From Chryseobacterium sp. OSA05B (GTDB lineage Bacteria; Bacteroidota; Bacteroidia; Flavobacteriales; Weeksellaceae), in contig NZ_JAHXYH010000001.1 of the NCBI RefSeq assembly GCF_019970065.1, positions 744,001-808,000 of the forward strand: a stretch of 64,000 nt of DNA. The letters are read 5' to 3'. Below the pieces are notes generated by a model, which was not told the origin of the DNA, did no database searches, and worked only from the letters and a program-made list of their open reading frames with translations. Shown one piece after another: positions 7,620 through 16,005 of this stretch. Position 1 is the first letter of the stretch. Each line of letters opens with the position of its first letter. The translations under genes were made by a program, and so were the position numbers.

Positions 7620-9263
7620 TTGAGGACAGATCGCCGGAAAGCTGTAAGTAAAACCGAAAAAAAATCTATTTTTTGTCGTACTATTTGGATTCAAACCGTT
7701 CAAATTTTACTGATCATTCTCTGTTCAGTTTGGACGAAGGGACAGTCCGGTCCCGACTTCAGCATTTTGGCTGACAAAGCATTTCAGAAATTATATCAGA
7801 ATCCGGATGACTGTATCAGCTATTCACAAAGCCTTCTGATCAGCGACCAGAATCCTGAGCACAGAGTCGTACTGCAGAATATCATCTCCCAGGCCTATGC
7901 TATGAAGGGAGACTATATCCAGTCTGTCAATATTTACAGCCAGAAGGAAGATTCAAAGGAAAAAGAGAACCTCTCCTATTTCCTTCAGGCCGCCGGTGAT
8001 TACAATCTCGCCGACCAGTACCAGAATCTGGATCTTTACAGCCAGTCGCAACGGATTATTTCCGGACTATTAGCGGACAATAAATTACTGAAAGGAGACA
8101 TTCCACGGATGAATGTTATTACAGCCAAACTTTACCAGCTTCAGGCCCTTAATTTCGGAATTAACAGAAATTATAATGACGCATTGGAGAACCTCAGCAA
8201 AAGTGATCAGTACCTTGGTTTCAACAATCAGGAAAACAGGATTCTTGAAATGGAGAACAAGATTTTCAGAGCTTCTTTTTTTATGAGACAGAATAAACCG
8301 GAGGAAGCGAAGTATCTTCTTGAACGCACACTTGCTTTAGCTGAAAAAAGTACAGATTACTCCTTTATTCAGGCATTGGCTTATGAAAACCTGTCCCGTT
8401 ATTATTTTTTTAAGGAAGACTATCATACTGCTGTGGACATTCTTGAGAAAGGACTGTCCAAAATAGAAAATCTTCCTTACAACAGCCTGAAAGCAAAAAT
8501 CTATGAATCATTGTCCAAAAATTACTTCGCCCTTCATCACGACGAAAAATACCATCAATACAACAAACTTTACACTGAACTTAGGACCAGGCTGGACTCC
8601 AGCACCAAAGAAGGCATCCGCTATATCGTCAAACTCGTGGAAACCAACCAGAATAATAATCTGGAGTTTCAGAAACAGAAGCAACTGAAAAAGATAAGTC
8701 TGATCTCCGGAGGTTTCCTTATCATGATTATGGGTCTTCTGATTTATTTCTTAATTCTGAACAACAGCCTTAAGGATCTTAAAAAGCAGTCTGATTTTTT
8801 TGAAAAACAGAAAAATATGGAGCAGATCATCAATAAGGATGTTTCCAAAGAAGAATCTGCTATCGATAAAACCACCGAAAAAGATCCCAATAAAATTTCA
8901 AAGGAAAAAGAAGACGAGATCCTCCAGAAACTCGAAGAATGGGAAAAACAGCAACGGTATCTGGATAAAAGCATGACGCTTTCTGCATTGTCTTCGCAGA
9001 TGGGCGTGAATACAAAATATCTTTCTGAAGTGATCAACAGCAGTAAAGGAAAAAATTTCAACGCTTACATTAATGAATTAAGGATTAACCATATTGCACG
9101 TCTGCTGAGAACAGACCCCGTTTATTTAAATTATAAGGTCAGTTATCTCGCTGAATATTCGGGGTTCTCTTCCCACAGTGCATTTACGACAGTATTTAAA
9201 TCGGTAACAGGAATGTCTCCCAACGCTTATATCCAGGAAATCACCAAAAGCAGAATATCATGA
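7620..9263 (+). CDS. TPR-transmembrane-AraC regulator
   Basis: 547-aa membrane-bound transcription regulator. A signal-anchor-like segment (about 22-40) is followed by a TPR-type helical region (50-340) predicted to lie in the periplasm, a transmembrane helix (about 358-380), a charged linker, and a C-terminal AraC/XylS double helix-turn-helix (about 434-547), including the AEYSGFSSHSAFTTVFKSVTGMSP block typical of the second HTH. This layout is common in Flavobacteriia and couples periplasmic sensing to DNA binding. The frame opens with TTG at 7620; no ATG lies before the hydrophobic segment, so the TTG start is plausible but uncertain. It overlaps the next gene by ATGA. Targets are unknown; the flanking paralog triads are candidates by position only. 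Confidence 0.85.
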   Translation: MRTDRRKAVSKTEKKSIFCRTIWIQTVQILLIILCSVWTKGQSGPDFSILADKAFQKLYQNPDDCISYSQSLLISDQNPEHRVVLQNIISQAYAMKGDYIQSVNIYSQKEDSKEKENLSYFLQAAGDYNLADQYQNLDLYSQSQRIISGLLADNKLLKGDIPRMNVITAKLYQLQALNFGINRNYNDALENLSKSDQYLGFNNQENRILEMENKIFRASFFMRQNKPEEAKYLLERTLALAEKSTDYSFIQALAYENLSRYYFFKEDYHTAVDILEKGLSKIENLPYNSLKAKIYESLSKNYFALHHDEKYHQYNKLYTELRTRLDSSTKEGIRYIVKLVETNQNNNLEFQKQKQLKKISLISGGFLIMIMGLLIYFLILNNSLKDLKKQSDFFEKQKNMEQIINKDVSKEESAIDKTTEKDPNKISKEKEDEILQKLEEWEKQQRYLDKSMTLSALSSQMGVNTKYLSEVINSSKGKNFNAYINELRINHIARLLRTDPVYLNYKVSYLAEYSGFSSHSAFTTVFKSVTGMSPNAYIQEITKSRIS

Positions 9264-10384
9264 AATTCGTATTAAAAATCGTCACCCTTGTTTTTCTGAA
9301 TGTCTGTCTCTCCCTCTCCGGCCAGAAAACATCTTTCGATTCTCTGATGAAGGTAGCGCGACTTGAGATCTATGACAATCCAGATAATGCCATCAGGATC
9401 GGGAAAAACCTCATCACAAAGGAAAAGGATATTCATAAGCAAATCGGTATTTATCAGCTTCTTTCGACAGCCCATATCGCAAAAAGAGATTTCGACCATT
9501 CCCTTCAGTATCTGTTAAAAGCAAAAGAAACCGCGGAAAAGACGAATGATCTGAAGGTTCGTACAAGCGTCCTGATCTCAGCAGCTATCCAGTACCAGCA
9601 AATGGAGCTTTTCAGCAAAAGTCTTGAAACGCTGAATGAAGCCGACCAATATCTTGATAAGCTTCCGGATGATCTTCCTGAAAAACATATTGAAACCGCA
9701 AGAAGCTATGCCATCCGGGGAATGATTTATAAAAGCCAGTCGAATCCTGAAATTGCCCTTGAAAAATTTCTGATCTCCATTCAGAATTTTGAAAAAATAA
9801 AACACAAACAGACCACTTATTCCAATATGAGTGTGGTCTATTATAATATCGGCTACTGTTACCTGAATCTCAACCAGCTTGAAAAGGCTGATCAGGCATT
9901 CATCCGGTCTGCAGAATATGCCCGGAAAAACAAAGCCAAAAGCCTCGAAGCCTTTGCACTCAAAGGAATGGCTCAAATGTACAAACAGAAAAAGGAAAAT
10001 GAAACAGCCCTGCAGCTGCTTATTAAAGCTGAAGACCTCAGTAAAAATACCGGCGACCTGATCCTTAATGAAGGAATTTACAAGGAAATGTCCGAAAATT
10101 ATCTGGCGATGGGAAAGTCCGGTCTGTATCAAAATTACAGCAGAAAATATTTTGAGATGCGTTTTCAGAGAGAGCAGAATGAATTGAGCTCTATCAATCA
10201 TTCCATCAATGAGCACAATAAAGAAACACTTAAGAAAAGTATGGAAATAAAAACCCGGTTTCATTATTTTGTTGGGATTATCATTGGTATCGGCAGTCTC
10301 CTCATTATTCTACTCACCTCTTTGATTTTCAGAATCAGGAAACGAAATCTTCAGTATAAACAAAAAATTCAAGAGCTGATATAG
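9260..10384 (+). CDS. TPR membrane protein, AraC regulator partner lacking HTH
   Basis: 374-aa protein with a signal peptide (cleavage near LSGQ), TPR-like repeats through residues 30-310 and one C-terminal transmembrane helix (about 335-357) followed by a short basic tail (RIRKRNLQYKQKIQEL). The layout parallels the upstream regulator up to and including the TM segment, but the AraC DNA-binding domain is absent: the gene stops shortly after the helix, and no coding remnant of an HTH follows in any frame that I can see. It starts inside the stop of the upstream gene (ATGA), so the two are translationally coupled. It could modulate or hetero-oligomerise with the regulator, which is inference. 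Confidence 0.8.
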   Translation: MKFVLKIVTLVFLNVCLSLSGQKTSFDSLMKVARLEIYDNPDNAIRIGKNLITKEKDIHKQIGIYQLLSTAHIAKRDFDHSLQYLLKAKETAEKTNDLKVRTSVLISAAIQYQQMELFSKSLETLNEADQYLDKLPDDLPEKHIETARSYAIRGMIYKSQSNPEIALEKFLISIQNFEKIKHKQTTYSNMSVVYYNIGYCYLNLNQLEKADQAFIRSAEYARKNKAKSLEAFALKGMAQMYKQKKENETALQLLIKAEDLSKNTGDLILNEGIYKEMSENYLAMGKSGLYQNYSRKYFEMRFQREQNELSSINHSINEHNKETLKKSMEIKTRFHYFVGIIIGIGSLLIILLTSLIFRIRKRNLQYKQKIQELI

Positions 10385-10866
10385 CCTTAATACCAAATCA
10401 TTTCATATAACTTTAAAACGTTTCTGTCACTTTTTATATTTCACGTTCGACTTTTATTCAGAAATAGTCAGGTGATTCTGCTGATCCTGTTTCTGCTTTT
10501 CCGGTGATCTTCTTTTTTAGTTTAAATTTTTCTTAAACGGTTTTATTGTCTTTTCATACTTTTTTCACCTAATAATGCATTTTTCAGCTTGCATTTTCAC
10601 TATAATCTGAAATAGAAAACCGCCTATTAATCAATGATTCCAAACGATTTGATAAAAACAAAGGGTCCCGGATTAAACTTTTTTAACTTTTTTTTCAAAA
10701 AATAAAAACCAAATAATCATTTATCTCGTATGTATCTGAAAGGAGGATAATATCCCTAACATGTAGAGGAAAATTTTTTAAAAAAAATAATTAAAGTCAA
10801 TACCATACTATCATTCAAGTCATTATCTGAGTATTTTTTATAACACCTAAATAAACTAAAACTGCG
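10385..10866. other. 482-nt AT-rich intergenic region
   Basis: The stretch between the TPR protein and the second paralog triad has no ORF of coding character. It is rich in T-runs, includes an AGGAGGATAATATCC segment at about 10742 without a following reading frame, and presumably holds the promoter of the second triad. No clear hairpin terminator was seen. Confidence 0.6.
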
Positions 10867-11652
10867 ATGAAAACTATGAATTGTATTATTCCTTTCCTAT
10901 TGGCCGGCTTTTCCGTCGCCAAAGCACAAGTAGGAATTGGAATAGCTTCTCCCAATACCAATGCCCGATTAGAGGTGTCCAGTACGAATAAAGGTGTACT
11001 TCTTCCCAGACTGTCTCTTGTTGCTACCAACAGTGCCTCCCCGCTGTCAGCTCACATTGCCGGAATGACAGTATACAATACCGCTACCAATACTTCAGTA
11101 CCCGCCAATCCGGTATATCCGGGAGAATATTATAATGACGGGACGCAATGGTTACGGAAATCTACCTGGAATGATGCCAGAATGATTACCGGAGGGAGCA
11201 TAAGCGACCCAATTTCTCTGATCACCGCAGACGTTGTTGCTGAAACAGCATCCAATACCACACTGAGTACGGTTTCCTTTACTTTAGACAGACCCTCTAC
11301 TGTAGAGTTCAGTGCCAATGTTTCTACAAAGTATACAGCTTCGGGAAGCAATACGACTCCTTTATCAGACGGAGCCATCAAGTTGTGTACGGTCAACTTT
11401 CAGTTCACTACAGCTCCGGCTGGAGTCTCTACAACTGCTTTTTTTGGTGATCATTCCACTTCTTACACGAATGCACTTTCTGCTGCAGTACCAGGAGATG
11501 TTTATCTGAATCCGTATAGCGTCGTCACTTTGCCGGTAGGAAGCTATGTCTTGATTGTAAGAGGAACGGTTTTAAGTGGAACTGCCTTTAGAATAGGTTT
11601 TGGCGGAGGTTTCCGTGATATGATCCAGGTCAGAGCTACCCCGTTACAGTAA
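10867..11652 (+). CDS. Secreted repeat-family surface protein, triad 2 copy 1
   Basis: 261-aa secreted protein with a signal peptide (cleavage near AKAQ). The N-terminal region (20-105) carries the family blocks: GIGIASPNTNARLEVSSTNK, GVLLPRLSLVATN, SPLSAHIAGMTVYNTATN and NPVYPGEYYNDGTQW. It is related to, but shorter than, the N-terminal head of triad 1. The remaining 150 residues look like a beta-sandwich (LSTVSFTLDRPSTVEFSANVST ... LPVGSYVLIVRG ... FRIGFGGGFRDMIQVRATP). No T9SS tail. It is the first of three tandem paralogs. Function unknown; a surface or matrix protein is the best guess. Confidence 0.8.
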   Translation: MKTMNCIIPFLLAGFSVAKAQVGIGIASPNTNARLEVSSTNKGVLLPRLSLVATNSASPLSAHIAGMTVYNTATNTSVPANPVYPGEYYNDGTQWLRKSTWNDARMITGGSISDPISLITADVVAETASNTTLSTVSFTLDRPSTVEFSANVSTKYTASGSNTTPLSDGAIKLCTVNFQFTTAPAGVSTTAFFGDHSTSYTNALSAAVPGDVYLNPYSVVTLPVGSYVLIVRGTVLSGTAFRIGFGGGFRDMIQVRATPLQ

Positions 11653-11693
11653 TGGAAAACCTGTCTGTTTTTAACATCAATAAGTATGAAACA

Positions 11694-12488
11694 ATGAAAA
11701 AAATTAATTATATCATCCCGTTCTTCCTGCTTTTCTTTTTATTGACAAATGCGCAGGTTGGCGTGGGATTAACCAGTCCAAATGCTAATGCTCAGCTGGA
11801 TATTACGAGTACCAACAAAGGATTTTTACTTCCCAGGCTGGCATTAACCGCTACCAATAATCCGTCACCGCTTTCAGCTCACGTAGCCGGAATGACGGTC
11901 TACAATACGGCTACCAATACTTCTGTCGCTGCCAATCCGGTATATCCGGGTGAATATTATAATGACGGAACCCAATGGCAAAGAAAATCCGCTTTGAACG
12001 ATGTGAGAATGATAGCAGGAGGTACCATCGCTGATTTACTCTCCCCTATAACCGTCGATGTTGCAGCAGGTACTCCTGCCACTACTACTTTAAATACGTT
12101 TTCATTTACTCTGGACAGACCATCCAGCGTAGAGTTCAGTGGTAATATTTCCACATCTTTTACGGTGAGTGGTGACAGCAATACACCAGTGGGAGATTCG
12201 TCAGTAAAATTGGCAACCGTAAATTTTGTATTTACCACAGCGCCAGCAGGAATAGCAGTCAGTGCTCCATTTGGAGACAGTACAGTCACTTATATGAATG
12301 CCATCACAGCTAATATAACGACCATTACAGGCAATCTTTATACAGCTCCTCATGCTATCCTCCAATTACCGGCGGGAAACTATGTGGTCAATTTAAACGG
12401 AGTGGCATCCAGCAGTAATGCGTTCAGAATTATGTATGGATCCGGAGTCCGTGATATGGCTCAGATTAAGGCCACGCCTACAAAATAG
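11694..12488 (+). CDS. Secreted repeat-family surface protein, triad 2 copy 2
   Basis: 264-aa paralog. The reading frame extends back to an ATG at 11652 that overlaps the previous stop, but the ATG at 11694 gives a normal signal peptide (MKKINYIIPFFLL..., cleavage after TNAQ) and matches sister-gene length, so it is preferred. The blocks GFLLPRLALTATNNPSPLSAHVAGMTVYN and NPVYPGEYYNDGTQWQRKS are almost the same as in copies 1 and 3; the C-terminal sandwich keeps FTLDRPSSVEFSGNIS, LPAGNYVVNLNG and FRIMYGSGVRDMAQIKATP. It is followed at once by modular repeat copy C. Confidence 0.8.
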   Translation: MKKINYIIPFFLLFFLLTNAQVGVGLTSPNANAQLDITSTNKGFLLPRLALTATNNPSPLSAHVAGMTVYNTATNTSVAANPVYPGEYYNDGTQWQRKSALNDVRMIAGGTIADLLSPITVDVAAGTPATTTLNTFSFTLDRPSSVEFSGNISTSFTVSGDSNTPVGDSSVKLATVNFVFTTAPAGIAVSAPFGDSTVTYMNAITANITTITGNLYTAPHAILQLPAGNYVVNLNGVASSSNAFRIMYGSGVRDMAQIKATPTK

Positions 12489-12810
12489 ATTCTAGGCTAA
12501 GGTCGAGGTTGAGAAACGTCAATTGTCAATTTTGCTTCGCAAGTGAATGGTAGAGTTGAGAGCCAAGAATCAAGATCCAAGAGTCCAGATTTCAGATTTC
12601 AGAGACACAAGACATCAGATTAATTTTAAGGCTATGGCTGAGATTGAGAAATGACAATGGTCTATTTTGCTACGAAAGTGAATCATGAATGATAGATTCA
12701 AGAACCAAGCACCAAGATTTCAGAACTTAATTACGACGAACCAGCAACTGACAACCAGTCCGAAACTATTAAACCTGTATCCCTAAACTTCAAATCCCTG
12801 ATTTCAACTC
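12489..12810 (-). repeat. Modular intergenic repeat, copy C (with internal duplication)
   Basis: The gap between copies 2 and 3 of triad 2 contains the repeat modules reverse-complemented relative to copy B. On the plus strand: U (GGCTAAGGTCGAGGTTGAGA, 12489-12514), X (TTTTGCTTCGCAAGTGAATG, within 12515-12552), Y (GCCAAGAATCAAGATCCAAG and CAGATTTCAGATTTCAGA, 12559-12620), then a second, more diverged U-X-Y (12626-12650, 12651-12690, 12695-12727), then Z (CAGCAACTGACAACCAGTCC, within 12733-12766) and a degenerate W (12773-12800). The 20-nt X and Z cores recur exactly in copy D, 21 kb away. No credible gene is present. Confidence 0.75.
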
Positions 12811-12828
12811 AATAACTAAAACAAAATC

Positions 12829-13644
12829 ATGAAAAATATATTTCTTACAATCCTTACTTTTCTAGGTATTTCAGCCCAAATGACAGCCCAGGTGGGAATA
12901 GGCCTTGCTTCGCCAAACAATAATGCAATGCTGGAGGTAAGCAGCACAAACAAAGGAATATTACTTCCCAGATTAGCACTTACAGCAACCAATAATCCGT
13001 CACCGCTTTCAGCACATGTGGCAGGAATGAGTGTATACAATACCGCCACCAATGCCTCTGTAGCAGCAAATCCGGTGTATCCGGGAGAATATTACAATGA
13101 TGGAACGCAATGGCAGAGAAAGACAGCCTGGTCTGAAAAAGTAATGCTTTCAGGAGGTACAATAGGCGGAGATGCCCTTACTACAACCACTCTGGATGTT
13201 CCCGCAGCTACAACCAGCGGATCTATTACCACCATTACGCTGGCTACCCTATCTTTTACTTTAAGCAAGCCTTCTTTAGTAGAATTTAATTCCAATATCT
13301 CTGCTATTTTTACCAATTTTGGTATTGCACCTGGAGCTACAGGAGCAGGAATAACAGATAATGCCGTAAAACTGTGTAATCTGTACTACTCATTTACTGC
13401 TGCGCCAGCAGGTATACCTGTCAATAACGCATTCGGAATATCTTCTATATCTTATATTAATAGCTTTACCACTTTTATCACAACCGGTAATTTTTACCTT
13501 GTACCCCGCTCTACTCTTAATTTACCTGCCGGAAATTATACCATTACGGTCAACGGTGCGGGTGCCAGCGGAACGGCTTTCAGGATCACATTTGGTTCAG
13601 GAAACCGGGATGCCATTAATATCAGGGCGACGCCTTCGAAATAA
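12829..13644 (+). CDS. Secreted repeat-family surface protein, triad 2 copy 3
   Basis: 271-aa third member of triad 2, with a signal peptide (cleavage near MTAQ), the GIGLASPNNNAMLEVSSTNK start, GILLPRLALTATNNPSPLSAHVAG block and NPVYPGEYYNDGTQWQRK block. The C-terminal half follows the sister layout (LATLSFTLSKPSLVEFNSNIS ... LPAGNYTITVNGAG ... FRITFGSGNRDAINIRATP). It is separated from copy 2 by modular repeat copy C and followed by a terminator hairpin at 13691-13717. Function unknown. Confidence 0.8.
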   Translation: MKNIFLTILTFLGISAQMTAQVGIGLASPNNNAMLEVSSTNKGILLPRLALTATNNPSPLSAHVAGMSVYNTATNASVAANPVYPGEYYNDGTQWQRKTAWSEKVMLSGGTIGGDALTTTTLDVPAATTSGSITTITLATLSFTLSKPSLVEFNSNISAIFTNFGIAPGATGAGITDNAVKLCNLYYSFTAAPAGIPVNNAFGISSISYINSFTTFITTGNFYLVPRSTLNLPAGNYTITVNGAGASGTAFRITFGSGNRDAINIRATPSK

Positions 13645-13690
13645 TATTTTTGCTATTTTCAATAAGTTGGAATGCTTGAAATCAGTAAAA

Positions 13691-13717
13691 AAAGAGATGC
13701 TACCTCTGCATCTCTTT
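13691..13717. terminator. Bidirectional intrinsic terminator
   Basis: Perfect 10-bp stem AAAGAGATGC (13691-13700) / GCATCTCTTT (13708-13717) with a 7-nt loop. The run of T on the minus strand is the stronger one, so it can terminate the 52-aa peptide gene transcribed from the right as well as the secreted-protein gene from the left. A second AT-rich hairpin (AAAATATC ... GATATTTT) lies at about 13733-13753. Confidence 0.65.
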
Positions 13718-13819
13718 GATTTGATAATATGTAAAAAATATCCCCCGATATTTTAGTACTTGCATTTCCGCTCAGGAACTGAAATAGTAAAGTAAATCAT
13801 ATACCAAGCCACGCTATCA

Positions 13820-13978
13820 TTATATTTCTTCACAAATAGGTAAATGGACTATTTCGGTTGTTTTCAGGCAAACTCTATTGCAGCAGACATGCTTTGGTGG
13901 ACATCTAAGGTCAACTGAACATGCTAAATCTCCACTACCCTTGATCATTTTTAGATTTTCTCTTGATAATTTTTTCAT
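13820..13978 (-). CDS. Small bacteriocin-like leader peptide (52 aa)
   Basis: A short minus-strand ORF starting at ATG 13978 encodes a 52-residue peptide. The first 16 residues, MKKLSRENLKMIKGSG, match the leader pattern of flavobacterial bacteriocin-like peptides (MKNLKKLxRxxLKxIxGG), with Gly-Ser-Gly where a double glycine is usual. The core is Cys-rich: five cysteines after the leader (C20, C26, C32, C33, C36) and one near the end (C49). It resembles in plan the peptide gene at 19731. No maturation protease or ABC exporter is adjacent. It is flanked by the terminators at 13691 and 14080. Identification as a secreted leader peptide is inference from the leader. Confidence 0.6.
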   Translation of the reverse strand: MKKLSRENLKMIKGSGDLACSVDLRCPPKHVCCNRVCLKTTEIVHLPICEEI

Positions 13979-14079
13979 GACTAAATATTTAATTAATTAA
14001 TTTTCTAAATATAATAATATATCTCCAATATTGGAATTAAATAGAAATTAATACTTAGACAAACACTTTGCATTAAAAA

Positions 14080-14105
14080 AAAACATTCCTTCTGGGAATG
14101 TTTTT
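14080..14105. terminator. Intrinsic terminator between peptide gene and pafA
   Basis: Stem AAAACATTCC / GGAATGTTTT with a 4-5 nt loop, flanked by an A-run on the left and a T-run on the right. It lies just beyond the pafA stop, so on the minus strand it should terminate pafA transcription. Confidence 0.7.
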
Positions 14106-14125
14106 TATACTATAAAAGGATTTAA

Positions 14126-15772
14126 TTATCTTCCAATAACCTCCGTGATCGGGTTTCCTACATTTCCACTCGGGAACTGAATTTTCAGTAATGATGAAAC
14201 GGTAGGAGCAATATCGGTCATGTTATACGCTTTATTGCTTTCTCCTTTCTGAATTCCCCAGCCCATAAAGATTAATGGAATGTGAGAGTCATACGAATTC
14301 CATACGCTGTGTGTAGTTCCTGTTTTAGAATACGGAGGAAGCATAGAATCGTGAGAGATCAGCTGGATATCGCCGCTTCTCTGTCTGTTGATCCCGTTGA
14401 TGATCCTCTGTTTGATCGGTTCCGGGATGGTAGCTTCCTGAACTTCATCTACAGATACTGCATATAAAACTGTTGGATCCTTCTGCAATTCTTTGATGGT
14501 GAAATCTCTCAGGTCATCCAGTTCGATTTTATTATCCTGCATCAGCTTTCTGTCGAAATAAATCTGGTAGTTGTCTACTGCATTGATCAGCTTATCCACT
14601 CCGAATTTATCTTTCAGCTTCTGATTGATATCTTTTTCCATTCCTTCTCCGAAAAAGCCTGTGGTGATCTTGTGTTCCTTCAGGAAGCCTACAGAATGCG
14701 CTCCACCATGGTCAGCAGAAAGGAAAACAGTGTACTCTCCTTTTCCAACTTTTGAATCAAGGTAGGTAAAGAATTGAGCCAGATCCTGATCAAGTCTCAA
14801 ATACACATCTTCCACCTCAATAGAATTCGGTCCGAATTTATGCCCAGCATAATCCGTAGAAGCTAGGTTGATTGCTAAAAAGTCGGTAATATTATCACCT
14901 CCTAATTTTTCTCCTTCCACAGAAGCTTCAGCCAGTTTCAGTGTCAGCGTATTTCCGAAAGGTGTATAACGGATATTATCTTTTTTCGTCTGATAATCCT
15001 GAGCTAAATTGCTGTAAGGGAAAACAGGTGTTTTTGCACTTCCCAACAGTCCTTCCCATGAAGAATTATCAGGAGAACTTTCTGTATATTGATTAATCGG
15101 AAGTAAAGTATTCCAGCCGTTCGCCACTAATTTTTCAGGCAGATTCTGAGCATTGAAAGACTTCATCCACTGAGGCAGGTCATTCATATACCATGAACTT
15201 GTAATGAAATTTCCGGTACTGTCATCAAACCAGAAGGCTCCGTTCGGCGTATGACCCGCAGGAAGAATGGAAGCACGGTCTTTTAACGAAACCCCGATTA
15301 CTTTCCCCTGGAAGTTGGTAGCCAGTCTCAATTCGTCGGTTACGGTGGTAGACCAAAGGTTTTTTGGAGAATGACTTCCGGTTTTTGCATTGGTTGTTCC
15401 TACCGGTTGTACACTGTCGTCTGCTGTACAGTATACGTTTTTTCCGGTTTCTTTATCTGTCCAGTCGTTTCCGGCAATCCCGTGTATCGCAGGTACGGAA
15501 CCTGTATAGATGCAGGTATGTCCCAAAGCCGTAATGGTAGGTACGTAAGGGATGTGGACGTTATTTAGAGAATATCCTGTATTCAGGAGTCTTTTGAAAC
15601 CATCATTTCCGTATTTATTATAAAAGCGGTACAGATAGTCCCACCTCATCTGGTCTACAACTAATCCTACGACTAATTTGGGTCTTTCTAATTGAGAATT
15701 TTTGTTCTTCTGAGCATTGATTGTAATTACGGACAATAAAGCCGCTGCCGCAATTGAAATTTTCCTAAGCAT
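14126..15772 (-). CDS. pafA: PafA-type alkaline phosphatase
   Basis: 548-aa periplasmic phosphatase of the alkaline phosphatase superfamily, very like the well-studied Elizabethkingia (formerly Chryseobacterium) meningosepticum PafA, a phosphate-irrepressible monoesterase. Signal peptide at residues 1-20 (INAQ). Visible active-site elements are D40 in VVDQMRWDY, the nucleophile T79 in VPTITALGHT, N102 in GNDW, and K164/R166 in the SLKDRAS motif that bind the phosphoryl group, plus zinc ligands in STDYAGH, SADHGGAH and GTTHS. Length is normal for the family. It is followed by a strong terminator at 14080. A -7 box lies at 15794. Confidence 0.92.
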   Translation of the reverse strand: MLRKISIAAAALLSVITINAQKNKNSQLERPKLVVGLVVDQMRWDYLYRFYNKYGNDGFKRLLNTGYSLNNVHIPYVPTITALGHTCIYTGSVPAIHGIAGNDWTDKETGKNVYCTADDSVQPVGTTNAKTGSHSPKNLWSTTVTDELRLATNFQGKVIGVSLKDRASILPAGHTPNGAFWFDDSTGNFITSSWYMNDLPQWMKSFNAQNLPEKLVANGWNTLLPINQYTESSPDNSSWEGLLGSAKTPVFPYSNLAQDYQTKKDNIRYTPFGNTLTLKLAEASVEGEKLGGDNITDFLAINLASTDYAGHKFGPNSIEVEDVYLRLDQDLAQFFTYLDSKVGKGEYTVFLSADHGGAHSVGFLKEHKITTGFFGEGMEKDINQKLKDKFGVDKLINAVDNYQIYFDRKLMQDNKIELDDLRDFTIKELQKDPTVLYAVSVDEVQEATIPEPIKQRIINGINRQRSGDIQLISHDSMLPPYSKTGTTHSVWNSYDSHIPLIFMGWGIQKGESNKAYNMTDIAPTVSSLLKIQFPSGNVGNPITEVIGR

Positions 15773-15793
15773 CTAGTAAATTTTTGTTGACCA

Positions 15794-15801
15794 CAAATTT
15801 A
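15794..15801 (-). promoter_or_regulatory. -7 promoter box of pafA
   Basis: Exact TAAATTTG (TAnnTTTG) on the minus strand, preceded by CCG. It would give a leader of about 15 nt to the ATG at 15772. No good -33 TTG at the right spacing was seen. Confidence 0.4.
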
Positions 15802-16005
15802 CGGGTTTTGAATGTTTTGGAGTGTGAAATTTTATTAAATTTAATCAAACCCGTAAGCTATCAATTTCTATTAGTTCAGGTGACCTCCTATATAAAAATG
15901 TCTTTTATGTATGAAAGAGTCTGGACCAGCAAGTGTTTCAGAAATACCAGATTTATTACATTAGAAATTTACTTACTTTTACAGCCATAATTAATAGCTC
16001 AATTT

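Noticed and set aside
9578..10264. 228-aa minus-strand frame opposite the TPR partner gene
   Set aside because: It is a long antisense frame over a gene with intact TPR composition; the antisense product is Phe/Ile-rich without recognisable domains.
10384..10470. Possible frameshift that removed an AraC domain from the TPR partner
   Set aside because: No HTH-like residues follow in any frame after the stop, so the gene appears to end naturally.
12489..12810. Repeat copy C read as a CRISPR array or IS remnant
   Set aside because: Words vary in length and sequence and have no regular spacers; no cas or transposase fragments and no flanking inverted repeats were seen.
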